Source: a virus
Length of the DNA stretch: 64,000 nt
Strand: one strand, 5' to 3'
Virus record (IMG/VR): IMGVR_UViG_3300042868_003731
Location: 1 to 64,000 of that record
Under the pieces are notes generated by a model that saw only the letters and a program-made list of their open reading frames with translations, was not told where the DNA came from and did not search any database. A program made the translations under genes and the position numbers. Position 1 is the stretch's first letter. Each line of letters begins with the position of its first letter. Below, in pieces: positions 43,820-51,188 of the stretch.

Positions 43820-44274
43820 TAGAATGCAAACTCCCCTACTGGTACATCAAAGCTGGATGCTAAGTCTCCGTTTGAGTCGTAGACTTCTATGTATATTCTA
43901 TCGTCTGTTCCACGCATCCACTTTATTCTGTCACCAAATGGTGTCTCGACTTCTGTCCATTCTCCAACGACAGCACCACCGCCTTCGCCAAATAGGTTAT
44001 CCGCTATCTGACGCGAGAGCTGTGCGTATATTCTTGATTCAAGGTTGTTTTGAAATTTGTAGACGTTGCTATTGCGATACTCGCGCTCAGCGCGCTCGAT
44101 AGCAGCGAGTTCATCAGCGATTATCTTGTCTTTTCTTTGTTGCTCTAACTGATGAATTGTAAGTACGTGTGTACTATATCCGTTTCCGCTAAACGCTGGG
44201 CTATTGAATTCAAAAACTTCAGCGTATGCAGGCGTACTTAAACATAAAGATGTTATAAGCAGTCTCTTTATCAT
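43819..44274 (-). CDS. csgF: Curli assembly factor CsgF-like
   Basis: 151 residues. Signal peptide (ending AYAE), then VFEFNSPAFSGNGYSTHVLT, matching the N-terminal pore-constricting region of CsgF, and a C-terminal domain. CsgF couples secretion to nucleation at the cell surface. Overlaps csgG by one base. Confidence 0.8.
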   Translation of the reverse strand: MIKRLLITSLCLSTPAYAEVFEFNSPAFSGNGYSTHVLTIHQLEQQRKDKIIADELAAIERAEREYRNSNVYKFQNNLESRIYAQLSRQIADNLFGEGGGAVVGEWTEVETPFGDRIKWMRGTDDRIYIEVYDSNGDLASSFDVPVGEFAF

Positions 44275-44335
44275 GCTTTCTTTCCTCTGTTATCATAACA
44301 AAATCAAGAATGGCATTATAAAGAGTCGATGGTTG

Positions 44336-44632
44336 TTATTTCTTTTCTAACTTAGGAGTTTCTTTTTCAGGTAGAACTTCTATCGTATCTTTGGAAATTC
44401 TGAGTTCTTCTTGTCTCTCAAGAATCATGTCAAGCTTCGTTCTCAATCTTATCAGATCATTGTCTAACATTCTTATTCTATCAATAAGAGCGATGAGAGT
44501 CATATGGGATTCACCGACAACTGGATCTACCTCTTCGGTCACCCACGTCCAAATATAATAAATGAAATAGCCTAAGCCGAAGGCGGCTATGATGGGAAAA
44601 CCATACTGACTTATTGCTGCTGCGATATCCAA
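44336..44632 (-). CDS. Small membrane-anchored coiled-coil protein
   Basis: 98 residues: one N-terminal membrane helix (YGFPIIAAFGLGYFIYYIW), then a coiled coil (about 42-80) and a charged tail. Sequence-related to the gene at 44650, suggesting duplication. Both occur in T4-like marine phages; a lysis or membrane role is possible. Confidence 0.65.
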   Translation of the reverse strand: MDIAAAISQYGFPIIAAFGLGYFIYYIWTWVTEEVDPVVGESHMTLIALIDRIRMLDNDLIRLRTKLDMILERQEELRISKDTIEVLPEKETPKLEKK

Positions 44633-44649
44633 ATTCTAATCCGCTCTCT

Positions 44650-44928
44650 TTAGTCTTTTCTTGCGTCTTTTTGCCCGTCGGCTCTTGCAATTCTGTCTAA
44701 ATCTGGCTTTACACCAAAGGCATTACACATTTGAACATCGATACGAACGAGTTCATTGTTCATGGTCTTTACTCTATTGTCCAAAGCCATAACAAACCCG
44801 CGTTGTGTCTTTATACTATCTAGAACTCCAGCAAGTATAAATCGTAGCGTGAGGAACACAAAGAAGCCTCCTGCTAAAGAAGCTGCAATTGGAAACCCTA
44901 CGTCTGATACTAAACTTAAAAAATCCAA
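44650..44928 (-). CDS. Small membrane-anchored coiled-coil protein, paralogue
   Basis: 92 residues from a TTG start at 44928 with GGAGG 9 bp upstream. SLVSDVGFPIAASLAGGFFV is a membrane helix; RVKTMNNELVRIDVQM is coiled coil. Under the late promoter at 44949-44956. Confidence 0.65.
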   Translation of the reverse strand: MDFLSLVSDVGFPIAASLAGGFFVFLTLRFILAGVLDSIKTQRGFVMALDNRVKTMNNELVRIDVQMCNAFGVKPDLDRIARADGQKDARKD

Positions 44929-44948
44929 TTAGGGATCCTCCTCGTCAG

Positions 44949-44956
44949 TATTTATA
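44949..44956 (-). promoter_or_regulatory. T4-type late promoter (TATAAATA)
   Basis: Exact TATAAATA on the minus strand, 21 bp upstream of the gene at 44650-44928, directly after a terminator. Confidence 0.8.
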
Positions 44957-44957
44957 A

Positions 44958-44986
44958 AAAAAGGAGGGCGCGAAACCCTCCTTTTT
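44958..44986 (-). terminator. Strong intrinsic terminator
   Basis: Perfect 11-bp stem (AAAAAGGAGGG/CCCTCCTTTTT) with a 7-nt loop followed by T-rich tail on the minus strand, ending the gene at 45011-45400. Confidence 0.85.
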
Positions 44987-45010
44987 ACTTTTTGCTATAA
45001 TTCTTTTGGA

Positions 45011-45400
45011 TTAGAAGCTAAGAGAAACGCCGACGACGCTGTCAATGTACTCGAAGCTGCCATCGAAGTTATTCTCGAGGTATGCTTCTGCGCTTACTTT
45101 ACCAAGGTTAATGCTTGGGACGTAGGTTGCACCAAGAACTGCACCTTCAAATGCGGAGCTATTGAACTGAATGAAGTCGTCGCCATCATAGATAGCAAGA
45201 TCGGTTTCAGCCCAGATGCCAAGACCTTCGATAGGTGCATAAGCAAGACGTGGAGTTAGAACAGAAGTGAAGACGGTGGTGTCGGTGTTATATTCAGTAA
45301 CAAGTTCAGTGTCAAGAGCGAGACCATTGCCGAAATCCATGGCGGAAGCTACAGAAGTCATCGAGAGAACAGCTGCAGTTGCAAGAAGAAACTTTTTCAT
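45011..45400 (-). CDS. Small outer-membrane beta-barrel-like protein
   Basis: 129 residues from the ATG at 45400 (AAAGGA site). Signal peptide MKKFLLATAAVLSMTSVASA, then amphipathic beta strands ending in FVGVSLSF-like aromatic C-terminus (SVVGVSLSF), as in outer-membrane barrels. It may be a host-derived porin-like protein placed in the outer membrane during infection. Confidence 0.7.
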   Translation of the reverse strand: MKKFLLATAAVLSMTSVASAMDFGNGLALDTELVTEYNTDTTVFTSVLTPRLAYAPIEGLGIWAETDLAIYDGDDFIQFNSSAFEGAVLGATYVPSINLGKVSAEAYLENNFDGSFEYIDSVVGVSLSF

Positions 45401-45439
45401 TTTGTATTCCTTTGAGTTGGTTGGTGTGAGTGTCACCAG

Positions 45440-45600
45440 TTCTGTTTCGAGGTCGGTGACCCACCCAAGTAGATTATGCTGCGAGAGCGTAAGCTACAGG
45501 AGCTGCGTTTGTGTTTGCAGTTGTAATTTTGGCTGAATAACGTAGGCCAACACGGTAATCTCCACTTGCTTTCAACACCTGTCGATCCCTAGTCAGCCCC
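45440..45600 (-). ncRNA. ssrA: tmRNA coding piece (permuted gene, downstream part)
   Basis: The 5' end at 45600 reads GGGGCTGACTAGGGATCGAC, pairing its GGGGCTG with CAGCTCC of the acceptor piece. A pseudoknot-1-like hairpin TTGGC/GCCAA and a helix CAAGTGG/CTACTTG flank the message region. The tag frame 45518-45477 reads ANTNAAPVAYALAA and stops at 45474, the standard form of a proteolysis tag. Two-piece permuted tmRNAs are typical of Alphaproteobacteria. The RNA rescues stalled ribosomes together with SmpB (not seen here). The 3' end is approximate. Confidence 0.88.
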
Positions 45601-45612
45601 GCCAAAAGTAAA

Positions 45613-45918
45613 TTAAAGGTTATGAAGATTGTGATGGTCGTTGTCATATGTGTGAATTGCATGACAGTTATGACATAAAATTCTACACTTACTGATTTCT
45701 TCCATCAACATTTCCATACCCCAACGAGTAAGTTGTTTAGCAGAATATTTTGGATGCTTTGTGCTAGGATCCAAATGATCAAATGCTAATGCTTGTGGAT
45801 GTTTATTAAAACCACAAATTTCGCATCCTCTGCTTATTTTATACTCATTTAGAAACGCGCGCCTTTCCAGACCCTTGTCTTTCTTATACTGCTTAAAAAC
45901 TTCTTTATCTGCAAACAT
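45613..45918 (-). CDS. HNH endonuclease inside the tmRNA intervening segment
   Basis: 101 residues from the ATG at 45918 with AGGAGG 6 bp upstream. CEICGFNKHP, FDHLDPSTK and CRILCHNCHA form the paired Cys2 zinc sites and the catalytic HNH/DH core. The whole gene fits within the 360 bp between the CCA end of the tmRNA acceptor piece (45960) and the first base of the coding piece (45600), where processing would normally discard the RNA. Probably a homing-type mobile gene. Confidence 0.88.
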   Translation of the reverse strand: MFADKEVFKQYKKDKGLERRAFLNEYKISRGCEICGFNKHPQALAFDHLDPSTKHPKYSAKQLTRWGMEMLMEEISKCRILCHNCHAIHTYDNDHHNLHNL

Positions 45919-45959
45919 AGATTCCTCCTTTGTTTCGCAAACATCGTTTAATTTACTTT

Positions 45960-46020
45960 TGGTGGAGCTGCGGGGATTTGAACCCCGGTCCAGAATGTCT
46001 ATCGTCTGCTTCAACGATTA
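45960..46020 (-). ncRNA. ssrA: tmRNA acceptor piece (permuted gene, upstream part)
   Basis: Reads a T-arm (CGGGG TTCAAAT CCCCG), acceptor strand CAGCTCC, discriminator A and encoded CCA at 45962-45960. ACATTCTG can pair with CAGGTGT of the coding piece as helix 2. It lies upstream of the coding piece on the transcribed strand, so the gene is circularly permuted. The 5' end is set from the promoter at 46028-46055. Confidence 0.88.
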
Positions 46021-46027
46021 CTAGTTA

Positions 46028-46055
46028 TATATAAACCAATTTGAGAAAATGTCAA
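46028..46055 (-). promoter_or_regulatory. Sigma70-like promoter of the tmRNA gene
   Basis: TTGACA, 16-bp spacer and TATATA on the minus strand, just upstream of the tmRNA acceptor piece. It suggests early, independent transcription of the RNA. Confidence 0.5.
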
Positions 46056-46065
46056 CTATTAAAAT

Positions 46066-46224
46066 TTAGTTCGGTTTATCTGTTGCATTTTTGTTACTAT
46101 TGAAATCTTGGATCTTTTCGTAGTTGTTGATTGCATATTGGTTCAACAGATACGGAATGCTCGATACTAAGAACCAAGCGGGCCAGAACAATAGGTTACC
46201 GATAACGACGCTCATGTCTACCAT
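46066..46224 (-). CDS. Small membrane protein
   Basis: 52 residues from the ATG at 46224 with AGGAAA 7 bp upstream. SVVIGNLLFWPAWFLVSSIP is a membrane helix; the C-terminal half is polar. Follows kdsA by one base. Function unknown. Confidence 0.55.
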   Translation of the reverse strand: MVDMSVVIGNLLFWPAWFLVSSIPYLLNQYAINNYEKIQDFNSNKNATDKPN

Positions 46225-46225
46225 T

Positions 46226-46993
46226 TTATTTCCTAACATAATGAAAGTTGACAATTTGTTCAACGACTTCTTCAAAGTCATTCAGATATAGCATATTCGC
46301 GCTATCAGACGGAGAACTATCCGGATCCGGATGAACTTCTAAAAAGAAATTAGATACACCAAGAGCACTAGCTGCACGACATAAACCAGGAACATAATTC
46401 CTATTACCGCCACTACTCGACCCCATGCCGCCAGGCTTTTGAACAGAGTGTGTTGCATCAAATACAAACGGAACATCGTAATTATCCATAATGTACTGGA
46501 TACCAGTGTAATCGACCACAAGAGTGTTATACCCAAAGCTCGTTCCCCTTTCAGTTAGCCAGACTTCTTTTGCTCCTTCGGTTTTCGAGAGAATACCTTT
46601 GACATCCCACGGCGCAAGAAACTGTCCTTTTTTAATATTGACGATTTTGCCAGTCTCTACGGCAGCTCGGATAAGATCCGTTTGGCGGCAAAGAAAAGCA
46701 GGGATTTGAATAACATCTACATAATCCTTTACGAACTCTACCTGCCAAGTTTCGTGAACGTCGGTTACGATGTTCAGTTCCAACATATGACTACGAAGAA
46801 CGTCAAAGTCATGCATAGTCTTTTCAATGCCAAGACCGCGTTTTCCTAGTGAGCTTGTTCGATTTGCTTTATCAAAACTAGCTTTAAAGAAGTATTCAAC
46901 TCCATACTTCTTACATACCAGTTCGCAATGCTTTGCGATTTCAAGAGATTGCTCTAGACTCTCGTGTTGACATGGGCCAGCAATGATCCTCAT
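46226..46993 (-). CDS. kdsA: 3-deoxy-D-manno-octulosonate 8-phosphate synthase
   Basis: 255 residues. Condenses arabinose-5-phosphate and PEP to Kdo-8-P for Kdo sugars. Visible: IAGPCQHES, FFKASFDKANRTS, GLGIEK, VWLTERGTSFGY, FDATHSVQKPGG. Complete and of normal length minus the extreme N-terminus. It may feed the KpsS- and GT29-like transferases at 17408-24919. Coupled to a cupin gene. Confidence 0.92.
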   Translation of the reverse strand: MRIIAGPCQHESLEQSLEIAKHCELVCKKYGVEYFFKASFDKANRTSSLGKRGLGIEKTMHDFDVLRSHMLELNIVTDVHETWQVEFVKDYVDVIQIPAFLCRQTDLIRAAVETGKIVNIKKGQFLAPWDVKGILSKTEGAKEVWLTERGTSFGYNTLVVDYTGIQYIMDNYDVPFVFDATHSVQKPGGMGSSSGGNRNYVPGLCRAASALGVSNFFLEVHPDPDSSPSDSANMLYLNDFEEVVEQIVNFHYVRK

Positions 46994-47346
46994 GCCTTTT
47001 TTCCAACAGTCTTACGAACAATATCATCGTGATTAAACTCTGCCCAGTAGAGTTCAAACGCAACGCCATCTTCGAGACCTTCGAACTGATGAACGAGTCC
47101 TGGCCTGACTTGAGTGAATTGACCAGCAGACAACACAGTCTCGTCAACAATACCTTCTTGATCTGCAGTCTGCCATACACGGATCAACATCTTACCGGAT
47201 TCAACAAAGAAGCCGTTCCATTTAAATCGATGAAGATGCTCCGAACACTTAAATCCTGCATTGAATTCAATTCGATGAAACTCAAATACGCCATTCGCGT
47301 GAATGAGCTCTGTGCCTCCCCAGATCTTTCCTGCTTTAATACCCAT
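46990..47346 (-). CDS. Cupin-fold protein
   Basis: 118 residues from the ATG at 47346 (AAAGGA site). Cupin motif 1 is in FKCSEHLHRFKWNGFFVESG with metal-type His pair; motif 2 near VRPGLVHQFEGLEDG. Similar to sugar-phosphate isomerase or epimerase cupins. Overlaps kdsA by 4 bp, so a sugar-pathway role is likely. Confidence 0.75.
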   Translation of the reverse strand: MGIKAGKIWGGTELIHANGVFEFHRIEFNAGFKCSEHLHRFKWNGFFVESGKMLIRVWQTADQEGIVDETVLSAGQFTQVRPGLVHQFEGLEDGVAFELYWAEFNHDDIVRKTVGKKA

Positions 47347-47364
47347 ATCCAATCCTTTATTAAT

Positions 47365-47868
47365 TTACTTCAACGCGGGCTGAACGCTCACGCGTTGACC
47401 AAGCGTATACTTATGTACAGTTTCTTGAGAGTACTCATACCCATTATAGGTATAAGAGATACGATAGTGTGATACGATCGGATCGTTAACAGTCGTTCTT
47501 ACGCTTTCGCACTGAGGTTCGTAACGATATCCAACGACTGCATCACGAGAAGCATTAGCACCCTTATTGGCACCAACGATTGCGCCAAGAACGGTCATTG
47601 CGTCCTTGCCGCTTCCACCACCAAATTGATTGCCAATCGCTCCGCCAATCAACGCTCCGACAAGAACATCGGCATCTGAGCCACCATGAACACGACCGTA
47701 AACAGGCACCTGTACATCATAGCATACGTTCTCGTAGGTATCTACATATCGATCCGTGTAGACCGGATGGACCGCAGTAATCACTGCGTACTGAGCATTA
47801 GAAAGGCCGTCCGCTGAAACAACGGCCGGCACAAGTGATACTGCAATTGCTAGAAGTGTCTTGTTCAT
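47365..47868 (-). CDS. Glycine-zipper outer-membrane-type protein
   Basis: 167 residues. Signal peptide (to VSADG), a conserved YENVCYDVQVPVYG block, and a glycine-zipper segment VLVGALIGGAIGNQFGGGSG of the 17-kDa surface antigen/SlyB type. Such proteins recur in marine T4-like phages. It may alter the host envelope. Confidence 0.72.
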   Translation of the reverse strand: MNKTLLAIAVSLVPAVVSADGLSNAQYAVITAVHPVYTDRYVDTYENVCYDVQVPVYGRVHGGSDADVLVGALIGGAIGNQFGGGSGKDAMTVLGAIVGANKGANASRDAVVGYRYEPQCESVRTTVNDPIVSHYRISYTYNGYEYSQETVHKYTLGQRVSVQPALK

Positions 47869-47891
47869 TTTGATTCTCCGTTTCTAACTAC

Positions 47892-47920
47892 AATATAATT
47901 CATAACGTTGTGAATGTCAA
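47892..47920 (-). promoter_or_regulatory. Sigma70-like early promoter
   Basis: TTGACA, 17-bp spacer, TATATT on the minus strand, 24 bp upstream of the glycine-zipper gene; spacer begins TTCA like others in the set. Confidence 0.6.
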
Positions 47921-48396
47921 CTAAAATTATTTGCGTAGTGATCTGCGCCGAAGCTAGCTGCAAAGGCGTGAGGCTTGAGCTTCACGTGATTTTCAGCAAG
48001 ACCAGTTACACCAAGAACATAACCAGCAGCCTGAGATGCGACACAGTTTGAACCGTGCTTTGGATCGATGTTGACGTCGCAGTGAATCTCAACGTCGAAA
48101 TCGTCGATGAACGGAGCGAGCTGAGTGTACAGTTCGCAAGACTTCATGACTTCATTCATAAGACGCATTGACGGACGATTCTTTTTTAGATCGTAGTCAG
48201 TTTCAACCGTCTTGTGTCGAAACACTCTGCAGCCGTTCTGACCATTCATGTGAACGACGCAGACCGTCGCATACTTAGCGTACCATCTATCGTTTTCTCT
48301 AAAACGAACTGAGTCCGTTCCTATGTAGATCTTCGTAGATTCATTAAGATCGCAAAGAAGATCTACGAGTTCTTCGATCTGTTTTTGCGTAAACAT
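47917..48396 (-). CDS. RNase H-like fold protein (DUF458-type)
   Basis: 159 residues from the ATG at 48396 (AGGAG 8 bp upstream). KIYIGTDSVRF gives the first Asp, followed by IHCDVNIDPKHGSN and a final SFGADHYANN, a pattern of the DUF458/RNase H-like family. Could be a nuclease; the activity is not established for the family. Confidence 0.65.
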   Translation of the reverse strand: MFTQKQIEELVDLLCDLNESTKIYIGTDSVRFRENDRWYAKYATVCVVHMNGQNGCRVFRHKTVETDYDLKKNRPSMRLMNEVMKSCELYTQLAPFIDDFDVEIHCDVNIDPKHGSNCVASQAAGYVLGVTGLAENHVKLKPHAFAASFGADHYANNFS

Positions 48397-48423
48397 AATT
48401 ATCACTCCTGTATGTTGTTCACG

Positions 48424-48645
48424 TTATCGTAATATGTAAGAACCTTCCGGTTTCTTTAAAGCTTGAAGAAACTCTTCAAACATTCTATGAGACATCGCTA
48501 TGAGTTCGCACTGTCCTCTTGTTTCGTTCCACTGTCTTATGTATACTTCGTTATCATCGATGAAGAATTGAACATCTTCATATTGACCGCAGTCATCTAA
48601 GATTGTTGTGATAGTTTCGTCAAATTCAATTTCGTTGGTAAACAT
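48424..48645 (-). CDS. Conserved hypothetical small protein
   Basis: 73 residues: TTILDDCGQYEDVQFFIDDN, then EVYIRQWNE and SHRMFEEFLQALKKPEGSYI. This combination recurs in T4-like marine phages. A GATAAATA box lies just upstream. Function unknown. Confidence 0.68.
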   Translation of the reverse strand: MFTNEIEFDETITTILDDCGQYEDVQFFIDDNEVYIRQWNETRGQCELIAMSHRMFEEFLQALKKPEGSYILR

Positions 48646-48687
48646 ATAATACCTATCCTGTGAATTCAGTACTATCTTATTTATCTG

Positions 48688-49191
48688 TTAATATCTAGAG
48701 CTCTTAAGTTTTTGAACTTCTTTATAGTTTGCAGCGTTCTGTAGAAATATCCTTGGTATCTCTAGATGTTTCGGCAAAGAAAGAACATATTGTATTAAAT
48801 CACAGACTTCTGAGTAAGTTACAGAAGGAAGGGAGTCTTCTAGCATTCCAAGATTGATCGTAGTGATCCTACATTTCTTATGGCTGTTATAAGTAATGTT
48901 ATCCGCAATGTGATCGAGAGACGCTTTTTGAGCCGCATACATGTAACCCTTTGAAAGATTTGGTAGACCTGCTCTCGACGATATGTTGATGATGAGCTTA
49001 CTACTATCTTCGTACCAAGCATGGCACCATTCTTCGAGTAAGAGTGTTTGCTGAAATCCAACGTGAGCATTATTAATGAAGACATCATAGTCTGATTTCT
49101 CTATCCTATCTTCAACTCGATAAGAGTCTGCGCCAAACCTATCTATGATGGCACCAGCGAGTTTACTGCTTCCAGTGACTGCGATTCTCAT
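48688..49191 (-). CDS. Short SDR-family oxidoreductase
   Basis: 167 residues. VTGSSKLAGAII is the nucleotide-binding start, FINNAHVGF the NNA motif and YMYAAQKASLDH the YxxxK site. Similar in size and layout to the SDR at 19139-19681. Overlaps the radical SAM gene by 29 bp. Substrate unknown, perhaps a sugar. Confidence 0.7.
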   Translation of the reverse strand: MRIAVTGSSKLAGAIIDRFGADSYRVEDRIEKSDYDVFINNAHVGFQQTLLLEEWCHAWYEDSSKLIINISSRAGLPNLSKGYMYAAQKASLDHIADNITYNSHKKCRITTINLGMLEDSLPSVTYSEVCDLIQYVLSLPKHLEIPRIFLQNAANYKEVQKLKSSRY

Positions 49192-50068
49192 TATAATGCT
49201 CCATTAAAATATCATAGCTCTTTTCTCCTACGAGTGTACCTATGACGCTGCACTTATTACAGGGACTAAAGTTTCTATTTGCTCTCGAGAGTCTCATTCT
49301 TACCTTCTGCATTTCCTTACTCATCCAAACTTCGGAGATAGGTTGCTGCATTAGGTTACCAACGACTCGTTCTCTACCCCAATCGTTTGCGCAGAACAGA
49401 ACGTCACCATTCCAATCAACGTATAGTTTATAGAAGGGATAGAAGCACTTATTGTTCTTCACGTTCTCAAGAGTATCAGTATCATCCATCCATTTGATAA
49501 GACCGGAACGATTATTGAATATGATCCCATGATCCTTTGGATCCCAATGAACTCTATACTTATAGTTCTTTTCTGGTATACCCTCGAGGATCTCGTCAAA
49601 GTATTGAATCTGTTCTGGGCCGTCGTACATATTGATATTAAGTACATCAAGACCAGCTTCAATCAGATCCTTGATAAGAGTCGTGTTAAGAGGATCTCCA
49701 TTTGTATTGCACTCAATGTACGCTTTACTATTGTGCGTTCTTAAGGCTCTAATGATATTTACAATGTCAGGGTTTAGAAGGTTTTCACCGAAGCCAGAGA
49801 TGGCGATTGTTCCGGTGTATTGTATATCAGCCAATCTCTTGGCTATGATCTCTGCGCCACTCGTCGTCATTCGAAGATTTCGATTTGGATAGACTCGAGG
49901 ATCGTGTCGAGGACAGAACACGCAGGAACGATTGCATAAATCAATCGTAGTGATATCAACAGACGAAATTGATTTCAGAATGTTCTGAGAGTCAAGAGTC
50001 TCGAAGTATTTCGTTTCTATGTCTTGACGTCTTTGAATAAACGTATGTTGGTTATCAGTTTCTTTCAT
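49163..50068 (-). CDS. Radical SAM/SPASM-domain enzyme
   Basis: 301 residues. The CNRSCVFCP motif (CxxxCxxC) binds the radical SAM cluster; ISGFGENLLNPDI and CNTNGDPL are typical later motifs. The C-terminus has extra Cys (CFYPFY, FCANDWG, CNKC) as in SPASM domains that hold auxiliary clusters. Such enzymes modify peptides or sugars. It overlaps an SDR and a putative glycosyltransferase, so a glycan-linked task is plausible. Confidence 0.82.
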   Translation of the reverse strand: MKETDNQHTFIQRRQDIETKYFETLDSQNILKSISSVDITTIDLCNRSCVFCPRHDPRVYPNRNLRMTTSGAEIIAKRLADIQYTGTIAISGFGENLLNPDIVNIIRALRTHNSKAYIECNTNGDPLNTTLIKDLIEAGLDVLNINMYDGPEQIQYFDEILEGIPEKNYKYRVHWDPKDHGIIFNNRSGLIKWMDDTDTLENVKNNKCFYPFYKLYVDWNGDVLFCANDWGRERVVGNLMQQPISEVWMSKEMQKVRMRLSRANRNFSPCNKCSVIGTLVGEKSYDILMEHYNENRSHWKQ

Positions 50069-50853
50069 GTTTCCATACCGTATAACTTGTGTTTCGTTGG
50101 ATCCTGTACGTCGTTCATATATTCTTGATGAGCAATCAGAAGTCTTTGGATATTCTTTTTACTCTGTTTCACGTATTTGGAAATATGATTGTGTAGGAGT
50201 TGATCTGGTGAAGTTATGATTGCGCCTTGAGGAGCAAGAAGAGTCGCGAGTTCTACTCTCTTCGATGCAATCACGATAGGCCGCCATGTAAACTTAAACA
50301 GCTGATGTACCATACCCTCGTAGCCGACTCCAAACTCACATGTCGTGATTACGTCCATGACTTCACGAATAGGAGTTCTATAAGTTAACTCAACTACTTC
50401 GTATCCTTCCATCTTAAGGTTATTTACAACGGTATCCCAATGATCGTATAATGGGTCTTTATGATAACCAGGAAACGTAAGGTTATGTTTCGAAGACCAA
50501 AACGCGACGAGTCCAGGCTTTATCTTTGGTTCTTCTTTTAGATACCAGAGACCATGCAGGTGATTGAATTCTTCAAGCTCGTTGACGAATCTAAACTTTG
50601 GATTAGACGAATATTCATGTGATATCGTTAGACCATCTACCGGCCTTAAGTAATCTTTAATGTAATTAAAACGATAGAGGATTGACTCTTGGTCCTTTTC
50701 ACTGAGCAAGTAATCCTTTGCATTTGGCCAATGAAACTTTATGTGGACTGGTCTCTGATACTTTAACACAGATGAATGTGCATAGCAAAGGCCGGTGATA
50801 AAGTCACCGTATCCTTCTTGCGATCTAAACTCCATGTTCAAAGTATTATTCAT
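50065..50853 (-). CDS. GT-B-like glycosyltransferase candidate
   Basis: 262 residues. The C-terminal half (YEVVELTYRTPIREVMDVIT, TCEFGVGYEGMVHQLF) resembles the donor-binding end of ADP-heptosyltransferase-like GT9 enzymes. A late promoter box at 50859-50866 nearly touches the ATG at 50853, so the mRNA could be leaderless, or start at the internal ATG at 50835. Coupled to the radical SAM gene. Confidence 0.55.
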   Translation of the reverse strand: MNNTLNMEFRSQEGYGDFITGLCYAHSSVLKYQRPVHIKFHWPNAKDYLLSEKDQESILYRFNYIKDYLRPVDGLTISHEYSSNPKFRFVNELEEFNHLHGLWYLKEEPKIKPGLVAFWSSKHNLTFPGYHKDPLYDHWDTVVNNLKMEGYEVVELTYRTPIREVMDVITTCEFGVGYEGMVHQLFKFTWRPIVIASKRVELATLLAPQGAIITSPDQLLHNHISKYVKQSKKNIQRLLIAHQEYMNDVQDPTKHKLYGMET

Positions 50854-50858
50854 TATAG

Positions 50859-50866
50859 TATTTATA
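50859..50866 (-). promoter_or_regulatory. T4-type late promoter (TATAAATA)
   Basis: Exact TATAAATA on the minus strand between tRNA-Gln and the gene at 50065-50853; the start codon lies only 6 bp further. Confidence 0.65.
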
Positions 50867-50869
50867 TGT

Positions 50870-50943
50870 TGGATGCCCGTCGAGGATTCGAACCGCGATT
50901 ACTAGGGTCAGAGCCTAGCGTCCTACCGTTAGACGAACGGGCA
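50870..50943 (-). tRNA. tRNA-Gln (CTG)
   Basis: Cloverleaf with U1-A72 acceptor pair, Glu/Gln-type D-arm TCGTCTAACGG, anticodon stem CTAGG/CCTAG with loop CTCTGAC (anticodon CTG), T-arm and encoded CCA. The discriminator is U. Confidence 0.85.
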
Positions 50944-50944
50944 A

Positions 50945-51021
50945 TGGTGTCCCTGAGAGGACTCGAACCTCCAACACCTAGCACCTCAAGCTAGTGACTC
51001 TACCAGTTGGCCTACAGGGAC
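50945..51021 (-). tRNA. tRNA-Leu (GAG), short variable arm
   Basis: Acceptor GTCCCTG/CAGGGAC, A73, encoded CCA; anticodon stem CTAGC/GCTAG with loop TTGAGGT (GAG). The variable loop is only about 5 nt, although bacterial tRNA-Leu normally has a long arm. Confidence 0.8.
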
Positions 51022-51026
51022 ATATT

Positions 51027-51103
51027 TGGAGCGGAGAATGGGACTCGAACCCACGGCCATCTGCTTGGCAAGCAGAAGCTCTACCACTGAGCTACCTCCG
51101 CAT
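51027..51103 (-). tRNA. tRNA-Gly (GCC)
   Basis: Acceptor GCGGAGG with TCTCCGC, anticodon loop TTGCCAA, T-arm GTGGG TTCGAGT CCCAT, encoded CCA. Confidence 0.93.
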
Positions 51104-51108
51104 TATTG

Positions 51109-51182
51109 GTACCGTGCATGGGCTTCGATCCCATTCCATCTCAGTCACAGTGAGATATGCTTCCACTTACACTTGTCACGGC
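51109..51182 (-). tRNA. tRNA-His (GTG) lacking G-1
   Basis: Anticodon loop CTGTGAC (GTG) on stem ATCTCA/TGAGAT. Acceptor starts G1 with U72, discriminator A73, encoded CCA, and U at -1 instead of the universal G-1. This A73/G1:U72 form is known from a subset of Alphaproteobacteria with a divergent HisRS. Pair 7-66 is a mismatch. Confidence 0.85.
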
Positions 51183-51188
51183 ATTATC

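Noticed and set aside
45474-45662. A 62-residue minus-strand ORF ending ...ANTNAAPVAYALAA
   Set aside because: It is not a protein gene: the last codons are the tmRNA tag and the upstream part crosses the 5' end of the tmRNA coding piece and the HNH gene.
45613-45960. Group I or II intron carrying the HNH gene
   Set aside because: No intron core elements are visible, and the gene exactly occupies the spacer expected in a permuted tmRNA gene.
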